This document shows, piece by piece, positions 49,205-60,600 of a stretch of DNA of 64,000 nt (positions are counted from its first letter, which is position 1; each line of letters opens with the position of its first letter). Origin of the DNA: Cymodocea nodosa (taxonomy: Eukaryota > Streptophyta > Magnoliopsida > Alismatales > Cymodoceaceae); assembly GCA_036874045.1 (NCBI GenBank), contig CM072335.1, forward strand, positions 4,794,001-4,858,000. The letters are read 5' to 3'. The translations under genes and the position numbers were made by a program. The notes below the pieces were generated by a model. That model did no database searches. It worked only from the letters and a program-made list of their open reading frames with translations, and had not been told where the DNA came from.

Positions 49205-50415
49205 ATATCTTATACATCAATACGTGCTTCTTTTTTGAATCTTTGATTTTTCCTTCAATACCTAGAAGAGTACCAATAATTTTATCATATACATTCCTTT
49301 CAATGTGTATGACATCAAAATTATGTTGTAAGACAAGTGATTCCTAATATGGTAACTAAAAGATTTTTTTTTCTTTCTTTTAGTTATTGGTTTTTACATT
49401 GACATCTAATTTTTTTCTATTTGTAGTATTCACTCTTCCCTAAATTAAAAGTTAGATTTTAAACTTGAGAAAAGACTTCCACATCAGAAAGAGGTCTTGG
49501 TGGTGATCTTCCTTCATCTGTTCTATCAAATAATGATTTAAAGGTAAGAATCTTTAATATTCCATATAATAGTATTTCCTTTTATAATGTAATCCATGAA
49601 AACATGCATCTCTATGACATGATGGACACGTAAAAGTTTCTTTGGTATTCCAACATGATAACATTACATAATCAAGAAAATCATGTATAGTTCAATGATG
49701 TGCTATGCAAATTTGAAATGTTTTTTATCTTGATTGATCATATGTTGGTATGTCTCTAACCTATAACATTTTCAGGTCATCAATTAGTAGTTGCATGTAA
49801 ACATTAATTACAATCTCAGGTGAACTTAGCCTAGGCATGATTAAAGATACATGTTTGATTGCTTCATACACATCCAAGAATGTAGATTGTATAAAATTAA
49901 AATTATTAGTCAAAAGTTATATATCATGCTCATTGTTCCAAATGAGATAAACCCATTACTTGCTAATCTAAGTTGAATGTTGCGAAATTCCATATTAAAT
50001 GATTTATAGATGGTATTAAATGTTTGTTAAGATACAGAACCTGTAGGATGTCTTAAGACATTATTTCTACAATAATTTTCATGATGTCATCTCATTGAAC
50101 CAGCTGTATTAGATGACATGAATAGTTTCTAAAGTTGAGGTATAATAAGAAAGTAACGAAAAGCTTTTATAGGACTTCTTTTCAATTTTTTAAACTGGTT
50201 CTCACCATATTGCTTATGCTTATTTTTCCACCTTGATTTTTCACTCTTTAGACATGACTTCAAATTGAAATTTTCTTTTCAAAATAAAACATGATCATCT
50301 AGACATACATCAATTTTTCATGATAAAGGCTTAGGTTCTTAATCATCTTTTTCAACTCATATATGTTATTAGGTAAATGTGCCATTGAAAATGCATCCTT
50401 TGATAAAAAAAGTAA
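49205..50415 (-). mobile_element. CACTA (En/Spm) TNP2-type transposase relic
   Basis: Minus-strand wording follows the Transposase_21/TNP2 domain in order: LPNNIYELKKMIKNLSLYHEKL (near 50350), SRWKNKHKQYGENQ-like (50230), MRWHHEN and LRHPTGS (50080), RNIQLRLASNGFISFGTMS (49970), SLIMPRLSSPEIVINVYMQL (49830), TFTCPSCHRDACFHGLHYKR (49620), SFKSLFDRTDE (49530), then LQHNFDVIHIERNVYDKIIG (49300) and IEGK. Similarity hops between frames and there are internal stops, so it is dead. The usual downstream DUF4218-like part and the CACTA ends were not found; a Copia gag fossil abuts the left side. Confidence 0.85.
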
Positions 50416-51600
50416 CATATTAAATATCCTATTGTTCCCACTGACCCAAACATTTTATATGAAACAAATAAACTATGAGCGTCAACTTAATTAAGTTTTC
50501 ACATTTAGAATATAATTCTTAGTTAACACCATTCAAACTGTTATAAAAGGATTTAACGTACTCATATCCATTTTCTTTTTTCCATTGTTGAAATCCTTAA
50601 AGTATAAGAACCAAAGGAGAAAAGAGGTAAATAAATCCTCACTTGAAATTCCTCGCTGGAAAGTTAGGTGCAGGACTGATCAGATTGTTATAGGACAAAT
50701 CCCTAGAATAAGAAGGGATATGGCATCAAGTTTGAGAAGCAAACAAGGAAATAATATTAATTTCCTTTTGAAAATAGAAAGGATCTTACAGAAAAGATAA
50801 ATGGGCAATGTTTCAGTTAAAATTTCACTTAAATAATGTAAAACTATTTTCAATACTCTTCTTCAACTCTGTCGATGCTTATAAAAGTTTATATGAGTGT
50901 ATGTATATAAATTTGATCTGATGTCGTATACAATTTAAATAAAAAATTAATTAATGAGATAAGAGAATTAACGTATTCAAGTCCAATTCAATTTTCACTT
51001 AAAATGATGTATATTATTTTCAACAAGTTTCAACGTGTGAAATAGCTTCAAGACAAAGTTAAGGAAGCAACCAATCCTAAACTCAGAGGAGCAGACCTAC
51101 CCAAGTCTACTGATAAAATCATTGCAAAAAAAACAAATAATCACGTGATGAGAATGTTTTTCAACAATATCTGTTGCATGGAAAAGCTGCCTAAAGAAAT
51201 AATAGATCTTTAAGAAGATATCCATAGAATCAAACTAGTAGGTTGCCTAATTGAAGAAGAATGCCTTTTAACAAAATTCAACTGATCATGCAGATTACTT
51301 TTCCTCACCAAGAAGCTCCGAATCTTCCAACCATAAGTAATGGAAACAACTACAAACAAGCATCATCAGACTGACGCCAATAAACCAAGAGGTTTGCCAT
51401 ACTCAAGAGCAAGCAGAAAGGAGGATCAAGAATATCATCGACCACAATAACCAAATTTCCCGACTTAACGGAATTAACATATATAAGTCCAATTCAATTT
51501 TCACTTACATGATGTATATTATTATCAACACAAAAAATTTACCAATAGATTTGTTGATCAGATAATCACCATATGTAAACAAAGATAACTAAATTACAAG
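50416..51600. other. Spacer with a dispersed direct repeat
   Basis: No gene. A segment of about 55 bp (AAGTCCAATTCAATTTTCAC then TTA..ATGATGTATATTATT) is present at about 50978-51020 and again at about 51487-51524, roughly 505 bp apart, in the same orientation. A looser third copy is near 50815-50850. Confidence 0.6.
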
Positions 51601-51659
51601 CCTAAATAATCATGCATTGCCTATCTCAAGCTCAGAAAATGGAATTAATAGGTATTATT

Positions 51660-52300
51660 TTATTGTTATCAGGTGCTGATCAGGGAACGTGCGGTGCTGC
51701 GAGAACAAAAATCAATGTTTTTTCCAATTACCGAATAAGGAAGAACGATCTCGTTTGTCATGTTACCTTATTTTGCTCGAGACTGAAAAGATATATGGTA
51801 GTAGTATGCGTGACAAGGATGGAAGGCTTGGACGACACCCTTGGCTCTGCAAACCATCTGGAAGGAATACCTTTGACGACAATCGTGTCAGGTCTTCGCG
51901 TAACACCGGCCGAATACCTTGCACATTCACCAAATCAGGAAGAAACAAGGTATAGGAGTACATTCCTATTAATCAAACTTAAAATTTTCAGAAATCAGAA
52001 GAGGATTACGGTTCCCTGATGGCTTCCAAGAATAGAACTCCTCGCAGGACCTCTTCAATCCCTCGAAAACATCCGCTGGAGGCACCTCGACCGCCAACCG
52101 AAACTTTACACCTTCGAGATTGAACACAATCCCATCTGTCTTTCTGACCACATCGTCTTTCCACTCCGCAATCCTCTTCCTCACCACCTCCCCATCCTCC
52201 TCCCCCTCCGCACGTAGACCATGTCGTTCGGCACAGGTTCCTCCCTCTTCCGCTTCTGGAGGGAGTGCGCAGGTTAGCACGCACGAGGCCGCGGGGTTCT
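51660..52300 (-). pseudogene. AKAP17A/XE7-like gene fragment
   Basis: Minus-strand similarity to the plant protein annotated A-kinase anchor protein 17A-like (RNA-associated in animals; plant role unclear). Blocks in order: LQKRKREEPVPNDMVYVR (about 52262-52205), IAEWKDDVVRKTDGIVFNLE then GVKFRLAVEVPPADVFEGLK and RSCEEFYS (52165-52035), RRPDTIVVKGIPSRWFAEPR then VSSKPSILVTHT (51905-51815). These lie in more than one frame. A frameshift or deletion follows MVYVR, and the expected GTLFIRDLGFL part, the N-terminus and the C-terminal half are missing. About 60 non-coding bases ending TTAATAG separate the last two blocks and look like a retained intron, so this is a DNA-level copy rather than a processed one. 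GC-richer than its surroundings. Confidence 0.65.
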
Positions 52301-52639
52301 GACCTCAGGCACCGACCCGATCTGTCACCTCTCTTTATCGAACATCTTTCTCTTTTTTTCTGTTTTGCAAGGTGGTAACTAAATATTAAAATGCAAAAGC
52401 CACAAACGAAGAACGGAGGTATCTACAAGTGAAAAATAAAAATACAGTGAAAAAAAGAAAAACAAGACTAATCAAAGAAGCAGTTAAGAAATCAACGAAA
52501 GACAGCGACATCTTTCTTTCGTGTGGCAAATCAAGTGAGCGATGAATGCCTTTTTTAGAAGCTTCTAGAAGTGGGTGCTCGGCTGCCGATGTCGAAGAAT
52601 ATTGTAAACTGCATATTTATAGACCACCAATTTAAAAGT

Positions 52640-53950
52640 CTAAATTTAAATGTTCATCTTCACTAATATTATATAATTATATATTTTTAAAAATATACAT
52701 TAAAAAAATCGAACTCAACCCAGTTTAGCTAGGCCTAGCCTGGGGCCTGAGCTGGGCCACACTTCAGACTAGGCTCCAAACCGAAGAAGAGAGCTAGGTT
52801 GCAAGGCCCAACCCAGCCCGTGGTTCGCCCGAGCTCACCCGAAGCTACAGAAGATGGGCCGAGCTAGACCTTAGGGCAGGTTGGGCCTTCCGAGCATGGG
52901 CAGCTCGTGCCCAAGTTATATATATGTCTGGTATGCCGGTACGTTGTAACTAAAATATTTATCATAGACCAGTACTTCCAGTCACCTCCACCAGTCCGTG
53001 TTCATGCCCCAGAAGACGGTGGTGGTAGTGGTAAGAACATATATATATGTTCTTGCATGGGAACGCCAAAGTTGATTGTGGTTAGTTTGCTTTCGACGCA
53101 GAACATTTCACGCAGAAATGTCGAACCCCCCATCATCCTTCTTGACTTAAATTTGTACAACACCAAGCCATATGCTTGCCAGTGGTTGTGGTTTAGATTG
53201 GGAGCTTCGTACAGCAGGTTGGTGCATCTGATCATATATATTTCTTGCAGACAGCAACGAGATCGGAAATCCGAATCTTGGTTTAATTTAGTTCCATCAG
53301 GTATGAAGCAAATTAAAGCCCACTGCACTGCACTGGCCTGGCTTCTTATCTCCTGGGTTATGTCTTTTCAAGTAAAGTATTTTCTTTTCCGATATTTGTA
53401 TTCATTTTGGAATCTAAAGAAATATAAAATCTGCATGTATCTTAGGCATATCATTTGATAGATTAGTATATCAAATTATTTTTGTAAATGATATACTAAA
53501 CTCAACTGCATGTTCAATTATTTCTAAACTCAATCCTCCCTCTCCTCTCGTGCCTCTTATGCCATGCTTCCCTTTCTCCGTTGAAAGATGGGACATAAAT
53601 GATGACTCGAGAAGAACATGCATGAGAAAGCTTGGGGTTGAGGGGGAGAGGGGAGGTTCGATGCTTAGATGGGTAAGACCATTATCAAATTATTGTACAT
53701 TGTAACAGAGATAGACGTGAGAGGCTGTGGTCAGTGATAAGAAGAGAGGTTGGGTGGTCGAGGGCAGATTAGTGAGATGGGCATGAGGGCTCTAGTCTTG
53801 AGATCTGTTTCTTGTCCTTCCATGTGACGAAGGAATAAAAGTTTGCTCCCTTTCCATTTTATAAGTTGAGCTAACGTGTAAACTGTTGTCCTTATTCTAT
53901 TCCAACTCAATAGAATTAATTAAGATGGTTTCAACCTTCCAAGAGAGGAT
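52640..53950. other. Spacer with a GC-rich degenerate patch and an orphan frame
   Basis: Bases 52715-52915 are GC-rich with recurring GGGCC / GAGCTNGGCC words, typical of decayed repeats. Bases 52907-53458 hold a 183-codon open frame (plus) overlapped by a 108-codon frame (minus, 53328-53002); neither has a domain I recognise. The rest is unremarkable. Confidence 0.4.
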
Positions 53951-54686
53951 GCGGAATCAAGATTTACAGGAAATGTCAAAGAGTTCTCCTAGCATTGAGA
54001 AGCCAAACCCAAACATGATGCATAAAATGATTTAAAATAATTATGGATCAATGAAAATTACAATATTGTCCCTAATAGAAAAATCTCATAAGAACAACAG
54101 TACTAAACGCATAATGGGCGTAACTTGTTTTTGAAAAATTCCTAGAAGTACAACATGTATAACACGTTAGTTTAGTAACATATGATACACATTTACGCAG
54201 AATCAAGATTTACAGGAAATGCCAAAGAGTTCTCTTAGCATTGAGAAGCCAAACCCAAACATGATGCCTAGAATGATTTAAAATAATTATGGATCAATGA
54301 AAATTACAATATTGTCCCTAATAGAAAAATCTCATAAGAACAGTACTTACTAAATGCATAATGGGCGTAACTTGTTTTTGAAAAATTCCTAGAAGTACAA
54401 CATGTATAACACGTTAGTTTAGTAATATATAATACACATTTATGCGGAATCGAGATTTGCGGGAAATGTCAAAGAGTTCTCCTAGCGTTGAGAAGCTAAA
54501 CCCAAACGTGATGCCTAGAATGATTTAAACTACTTATAGATCAATGAAAATTACAATATTGTCCCTAATAGAAAAATCCCATAAGAATAATACTAAATAC
54601 ATAATGGATGTAGCTTGTTTTTAAAAAATTCCCAGAAATATAACATGTATAACACGTTAGTTTAATTACATATAATACACATTTAT
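53951..54686. repeat. Three tandem copies of a 246-bp unit
   Basis: Copies begin at 53951, 54197 and 54444 with GC(G/A)GAATC(A/G)AGATTT. Shared landmarks are AGCCAAACCCAAACATGATG, ACAATATTGTCCCTAATAG, CGTAACTTGTTTTTGAAAAA and AACATGTATAACACGTTAGT. Copies 1 and 2 are nearly identical and copy 3 is more diverged. No coding frame spans the unit. Confidence 0.95.
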
Positions 54687-54689
54687 CTA

Positions 54690-55378
54690 TAGTATAATCA
54701 ATACATTCTAATAAATCTTCACGTCATATAGTAAATATATAAAGCATCAATTTATTTTTGTACACGTATAATAAATAAGGGAATTTATTATTCGCATAGC
54801 ATATTTTATGTACATTTTGGTTATATAAGGTTCCGTTCCGTGTTGAATGAATGACCATCCATCTTCAACTATATAAGGTGAAGGGGTGAGCTGTAGACTA
54901 AATTGATATATGGTCTAATAATAATAATCATAATAAATCAATAAATAAGAATGATTGATAATTATTTTTTCATTTAATTTTTCTAAATATATAAGCATTA
55001 AAAAAAGATGACAGTGATTGATGATTAATACGTCGCTTTTGGCTCCGGTCACCCACTCCCACTGTCAGCTAAATCCACGTTTCATCTTACGAATAACCGA
55101 ACAACGCAAACACGCGTGTGGGGCCCCTCACCTCACACGTTCCCACCCCCCTCAAACACCAACAATAATAAAAAATATTCCAGAAAAAGGGAAGGAAAAA
55201 AAAAATCCTGACTTTTAGCGTTCCACCGCTGGTCTCCTCCGTCCTCTTCCACCAAGCGGCACGTTCCCTCGGCTTCCCCATCCCCGAATCGGCGCACCGG
55301 GAGGTTGATTTTTCCTTCAAAATCTGGCCTTTCCACGGAATTCGAGATCCCACGCGCGGAATTTTGCTCTCCATCCGG
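54690..55378 (+). promoter_or_regulatory. WIP promoter region
   Basis: AT-rich until about 55015, then GC-richer. Microsatellite-free; a CACGCG word occurs near 55111. Ends in the TATA box below. Confidence 0.4.
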
Positions 55379-55387
55379 TATATATAG
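55379..55387 (+). promoter_or_regulatory. TATA box of the WIP gene
   Basis: GTATATATAG lies about 220 bp before the start codon, leaving a leader of about 190 bp. A reverse telo-box (TAGGGTTT, about 55480-55487) lies in that leader. Confidence 0.55.
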
Positions 55388-55599
55388 ATATGATGCTTGT
55401 ACACCCTCTTCTGTTTTGACTGAAATTAGTGAGGCAGGGAAGGTGGGAATTTTTGTGTGAATTCCGGTAGTTCGTGTGCTAGGGTTTGATGGGATCTCTT
55501 GGAGTTGTGTTGTTGGAGGTTTATTTATGTTCGGTTGTTGGTTTTGCCGGTTTCAGGTTTGTTATGGGTTTGTGACCCGCGAGGTCTTCTTTCCGTTTT

Positions 55600-58500
55600 A
55601 TGGATATGGGGGAGGTTGGCTCTGGATCTGGGGTTCCGGAGGAGGAAGGGGAGGGAGCAAGAGTGCTGGGCATGCAGAGGAGTTCGTCTTTCGGTGAAAT
55701 TAGGGTTGAGGCGAACGGTAGCATCATAGAAGCTGTGAGAGAGACTGAACGGTACACCGCTCAAGGTAAGCCTGTTGTTTCCGTTGAGGACAATGTAAAT
55801 GGGGAATTAATTGGGGAAGAGAAGGCAGAGAAGGAGTTGCCCATGAAGTCGGTTGAAGTTCCTGTTAATTGCGAGGGAGGTTCGGAGGGAAAAAGTGCCT
55901 CGCCGGCCACAAAGGGGAAGGGGTTGAGGAGGTGGAGGAGGATAAAGAGGGATACGTCTCGGGTTGGACCTTCACATCTGGATTTTGATCGGGTTCTGAA
56001 AAGACATCCACCCGTTCTTGAGGAGCCTACCAAGTCACGTGATGAGAACAAGCACAAGAGTGACGGTGAGGGTGAGAGCTCTGTAGCTTCCGTTGATATT
56101 GGCAATTTGGCAAGTGGTCCTCTTGATGTTGGTAATTCGGAGAGCACGCCCAGTGATGCTGGGAATTTGGACAGTGGTTCTAATTACATTGGGCATTCAG
56201 CAAGTGATTCTCATTTGGGATCCCATGCTGCAGCCATCAATCCGGAACTTGCTGAGCTCTTGGTTTCGGGTGCTGGGTTCTCGGTTGGTGCTGATTCTGA
56301 CAACAGTGAGGAGCGGAGCAGCAAGTCCTCAACCGCTGCTAGTGCCCCAAGGCATAAACACGACTGGTTTGGATTTGGGAGGGAAAGGATCAGGGCAAAG
56401 AATGTAAGCGGAAAAGTATCGGGTCATGGAAACCATCACAGGGGTAGCCGAGGAAAAGGTGGACAGGACACCAGTAAGAAGATTAGAGAAGATCGTGCTG
56501 GATTTAGAAAGGAGAACTCACGCTCAAGCGTTGAGTCTGACCTGAGAAGTACAAATGCTATCTTTCTACAACAGGGTAGCACATCTAGCAATGCAAGGCA
56601 TGCCCAAGAATTTGAAAATTATGATGGTGAGCACAGTGATAATATTCGGGCAAATGGTGCCGTCCAGGCAGGTTACCATAAAGAGAATGGTCAAGCTGAT
56701 GAAGAATTGTCCAGAGAGGACTCATACAATGATGATGGTGGCTCCAAGGAGGGAGGGGCAGAAGAGAGCTTCTGTTTTAATGGGAATCAAGATCCTTTGG
56801 ACGAGTCAATTGTCCCTCTACAGGCAGCTCTGGAAGCTCTTGAAAAAGGTATGATTGTTTTTGACAGGTAACTTTCATTCATGTGGAGGTTTGTTTTTAC
56901 ATTAACTATTTGACAGGTATGATTGTTTATATTTCCTTTCTTTGTCTTGATGTAACTGCTTAAAATTTGGAAAACATTCAATTTTTGTTGCACTTCCCTT
57001 GTGTTTAACTTTCGAATGAATCTCTTTAGCTTAGGCTTTATGAAGAAAATTAATTCAGAATAAAACAGTAGAAGAAGTTGTTGTTTTTAAGCTACAACAT
57101 TAGATGGAATTCATAGATGGCACTCTGTTAACGCTTAGTTAAAAGTTGATGTTACTTTGAAAATGTTTAAATAATAAATGCTTGTCTCACTATTGATACC
57201 CGTAAATGTGTGATGAAATTGTCCTGTTGATTCCAAGGTGGGAGCATTTCATGCTTCAAAAATCTTCTTATTAGGATTCTGGACAATTTCTCTTTAGTGA
57301 TGATTCCATTGTGAAAGTCTTAAGAGAAAGCTGGCTAAACAGTTAAAACAAAATAAAGAATTATAAAATATAATTCCAACAGTGGACATTACGATAAACA
57401 ATGTTATCCTAGAACATGTAATGTAGGTTAAGTGTAGGATGCATTTTTGTAGAATATCTGCTGCATGACAAGAACCCAGTTACAATTTGCCCATCTTGCC
57501 ATGGAGGAATTCTGTATTTAGCTCTTTCTTTCTCGTTTAACTCTGGCATTTGCCCTTGTTATTCAGAAGAACATTTTCATTGAATTTTCTCGAAGTAATC
57601 ACTTTTTTTTCAAAAATTAAGGATGAAAACTGATAATTGAGGGCATTATAGCCATCCCTTGCACCATGCTACTGGTAGTTTTTTTGAAAATGCATGCTAT
57701 CGACAAATTTTCCCAAAATAAGTATTCAATTGATATTGCCATCCCATGATCCTGTTCACCACTCCATGGTGGTTTTGTCAAAACTCAAAATTCTACCCAA
57801 CAACCACTCTGCTGTTTGAACTGTTTGAGGTTTCATTCAATCAATTATTAACTTATTAAATGATGCATAAGATTTTGACATTATGAAATTTTGTTGCACA
57901 GGAATTTAATCAGAAAGAAATCAATCAATGTTTTTCTTAGAATATTAGGAATAATTACAAACAATATTAATTATTCTATTTCGTAATGCTAACATAAGTT
58001 GTATTGATACCATGGATTGGGTGTTGGCTGTGTTCCACCCAAGTCATATTCAATCAACTGATATTTTTCTTAAGAAAATATAAACATATTTCTAGAAATT
58101 CTGAATTGCGCTTATAGAAGAGGTCTTTCACAGTCATACTTGATTTGTCAAGTTTTAGCCAACAATATGGTAGTTGGATTTGTCAATTATTTTAGACCTT
58201 GAAAATGGTTACTTGTGCATGAATAATATCATATTAACTCGCGATTTTTCTGATCCTTTTTTTACAAGTTCCATTGTACCCACAAAAGGTAGTGCTCTTT
58301 GATTCTTTTTTCTCAAAATATAATCGCATCCTTATCCTTTCTTTTTTCCAGAACTTGAGATATTTGAGGAGATAGGAGTGAATACCAATTCAGTTACTGA
58401 TAACTCATCGGATCAATCTTCTTTTGAAGAAATAGAAGTGAACAGTTCCCCAGCTCTTGAATCAAGGCTAACTTATTTAACAAAGAAGGTCGAGTATGTT

Positions 58501-59031
58501 GAAAGGGAACTACAAGAGGCTTCGAAAGAAGTGAAATCCAAGGAATTAAGGATTCTAGAAATGGAAGGAATCCTGGGCAAAACTCATTTGCCAACGTCTA
58601 AAATGGAGGACAAAATTCTATCGGGCAAAGAATGCATAGAAATGGAAATTGAATTTGAAGGTCTCTTTAAAAGGTATTTGGAGATGGAAATTGAATGCTT
58701 GGTGCTGAAAAATTCAACAGAAGCATGGAACCTTTTTGTTGAGCAGCATTCCACACGTTTCAAAGAGCATGAATCTCTTTTGGAAAAGTATGATCGGTTA
58801 GTTGTCGAACTCGTCAATGCCGAAGATAAAGCCATCACACTAAAGAAGGGGGCAGACGAGTTGGAAGCCTCCTGTAAAGAACTGTTGGGAGCACAGGGAC
58901 TGTTGATGCTGCAGAACAGAGCCTGCAGGTCTTCTTTATGTTTCTTTTTGCAGCTAGTGGTGTTGTGTCTTACCTTGTGGGTTTTGATTTTCCGGTTGTC
59001 GTTCCCTTCTGACGAGGTTGTACCCACTTAA
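55600..59031 (+). CDS. WIP: WPP-domain-interacting protein (plant KASH protein)
   Basis: Outer-nuclear-membrane KASH protein. WIPs bind SUN proteins in the lumen and WPP-domain proteins/RanGAP and WITs on the cytoplasmic side, forming the plant LINC complex. Two exons, 55600-56848 and 58352-59031, join in frame (Glu codon split across the intron); 642 residues. The N-terminal half is acidic, S/G-rich and disordered, with the WIP-type basic block KGLRRWRRIKRDTSR near residue 105 and three near-repeats around VGNSES/AGNLDSG. PLDESIVPLQAALEALEKEL starts a long coiled coil (about residues 400-600, LESRLTYLTKKVEYVERELQ onward). A transmembrane helix, FFLQLVVLCLTLWVLIF, ends the protein with a short tail SFPSDEVVPT; the final VVPT is the KASH tail. 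Confidence 0.93.
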
Positions 59032-60600
59032 AAGGTTGCTTGGCACTTTGTGATTTGTAGTTTCATGTAATTCTTTTTTCCAAGGAAATGTTGAATGTAT
59101 TGATGGTGTTAATAGCTTCTAGTCGGTATTCAATGTAGACTCAAAAATGTTGATTTATGCATAGCTTGCTTGGAAGATGTTGTATAGAAGTTCGAAAATG
59201 TTGGCATTAGACCAAATGGTGATTGCGATCCATGAAAATAGGTTTCTTTTGACATTGCATAAATTGAATGATCGTCTGTTTCACAAGCCTCGACAGCTCT
59301 CAACGGTAGCTGACGCTTTTGCTCGTGCCGGTTCACTTACGGCTTATCGTGGAACGGCACTGCACTCGCTTACGAAAGACGCGTTTGCCGCTGTGCCGCT
59401 TGCGTCGGGAGAAGAAAAAGTGCAGCCGCGACTGCTAGAGCTCCGGAGAGGAAAATCGGCAATATTCGGTGCAGACGCAGGCATCCGAAGCGAGGTCGAT
59501 TACGAGCTTCCGTCGTCGTCAAGCTGAGCTGCGAAGGAAGTGGAAGCAGTAGAGCTAAATTTAGAAGAAGGGTTCAAGGCGGTAGACTAGGGCGATTGTT
59601 ACAGTACCGTTGATCAAACGTCCCCAATCGGAGAAGAAGAGCTAAGCGAAGAAAGTGGAATTAGAAGGGGAGGAGGAAGTAGGCGACGACGGCTATCACA
59701 CTCCAATTAACGTCCCCAGGTCATAGAATTCCTCAACCAAATCAGTGTCCGTCAGCACCAAGGAAGTCGTCGCTTAGGCAACCGCCTTCGAGGATGAGAA
59801 GGGAATGAGATCGGAAGATCTATCAGGTGGTCGAGCAAATCGATTGATCACAAAAGGTCAAGTGGGAAACGATTTCTGTGGTCCAAGCAACAAGGCCGGA
59901 GGAGAATAGTTCAATCAGCTGCCCTGGTAAATTTCGCTTCTGTTTTTGTTGGTTTGATTTTTGTGGAATTAATCAATTCCACCTGCATGGGTGTGTAAGC
60001 AAGGAGAAGAGTTCAGTTCTCTTTCCCTTGCCACACAGTTGCTGCACCAATTAGTTTCAGGGTTTTTGTTTCAATCAATAGTTGCCGTTAATTCCATGTT
60101 TCTTTCCCATTATATTCTGTCGAATGCTATTGTTCCAAGTTTTGTTAGTCTTCCTTTGAGAGAATGGAAAGAAAAGGCAAAGGCAAACTAAAGCCATGTA
60201 AGTGAAGTACCATCTGCAAGGGAAAAGAAGTCCATTTCCTACTTCTACATTAGTACCACACATCATCTTATAAAGAAGGATTTCTCACTTGTTGATTAAT
60301 TTTATATTAGACATCTATACTTTAATTGTAGTTATCAATTAAAAATATTATTTATTTAATATACAGATTATCCTAATTTTTTTTGGAAAATAGTTTATAG
60401 ATATTTATTCAAAATAGTGTCTTCGAAAAAAGTATTGTATTATGTAAAATCATTTACAATAATAAAATAGTGTGATAAACAACAAATAACTAATTAAACA
60501 CGAATCAGTTTACAATTTAAAAAAGAATAACTTAAAAAGACTAAATTTATAAATATACAAATAACACAGTTTTATCAAATAAACGATATTCTTGAATTTC
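59032..60600. other. WIP 3' flank, GC-rich island and AT-rich spacer
   Basis: Bases 59250-59930 are markedly GC-richer than the rest, with a 116-codon plus frame (59177-59527) and shorter minus frames; no family recognised. A donor-like CTG-GTAAATTT at about 59930 suggests a former transcript. Bases 60280-60600 are featureless AT-rich DNA. Confidence 0.45.

Noticed and set aside
59177-59527. 116-codon gene downstream of WIP
   Set aside because: No recognised domain, starts in AT-rich DNA and crosses into the GC island; treated as an unexplained frame.
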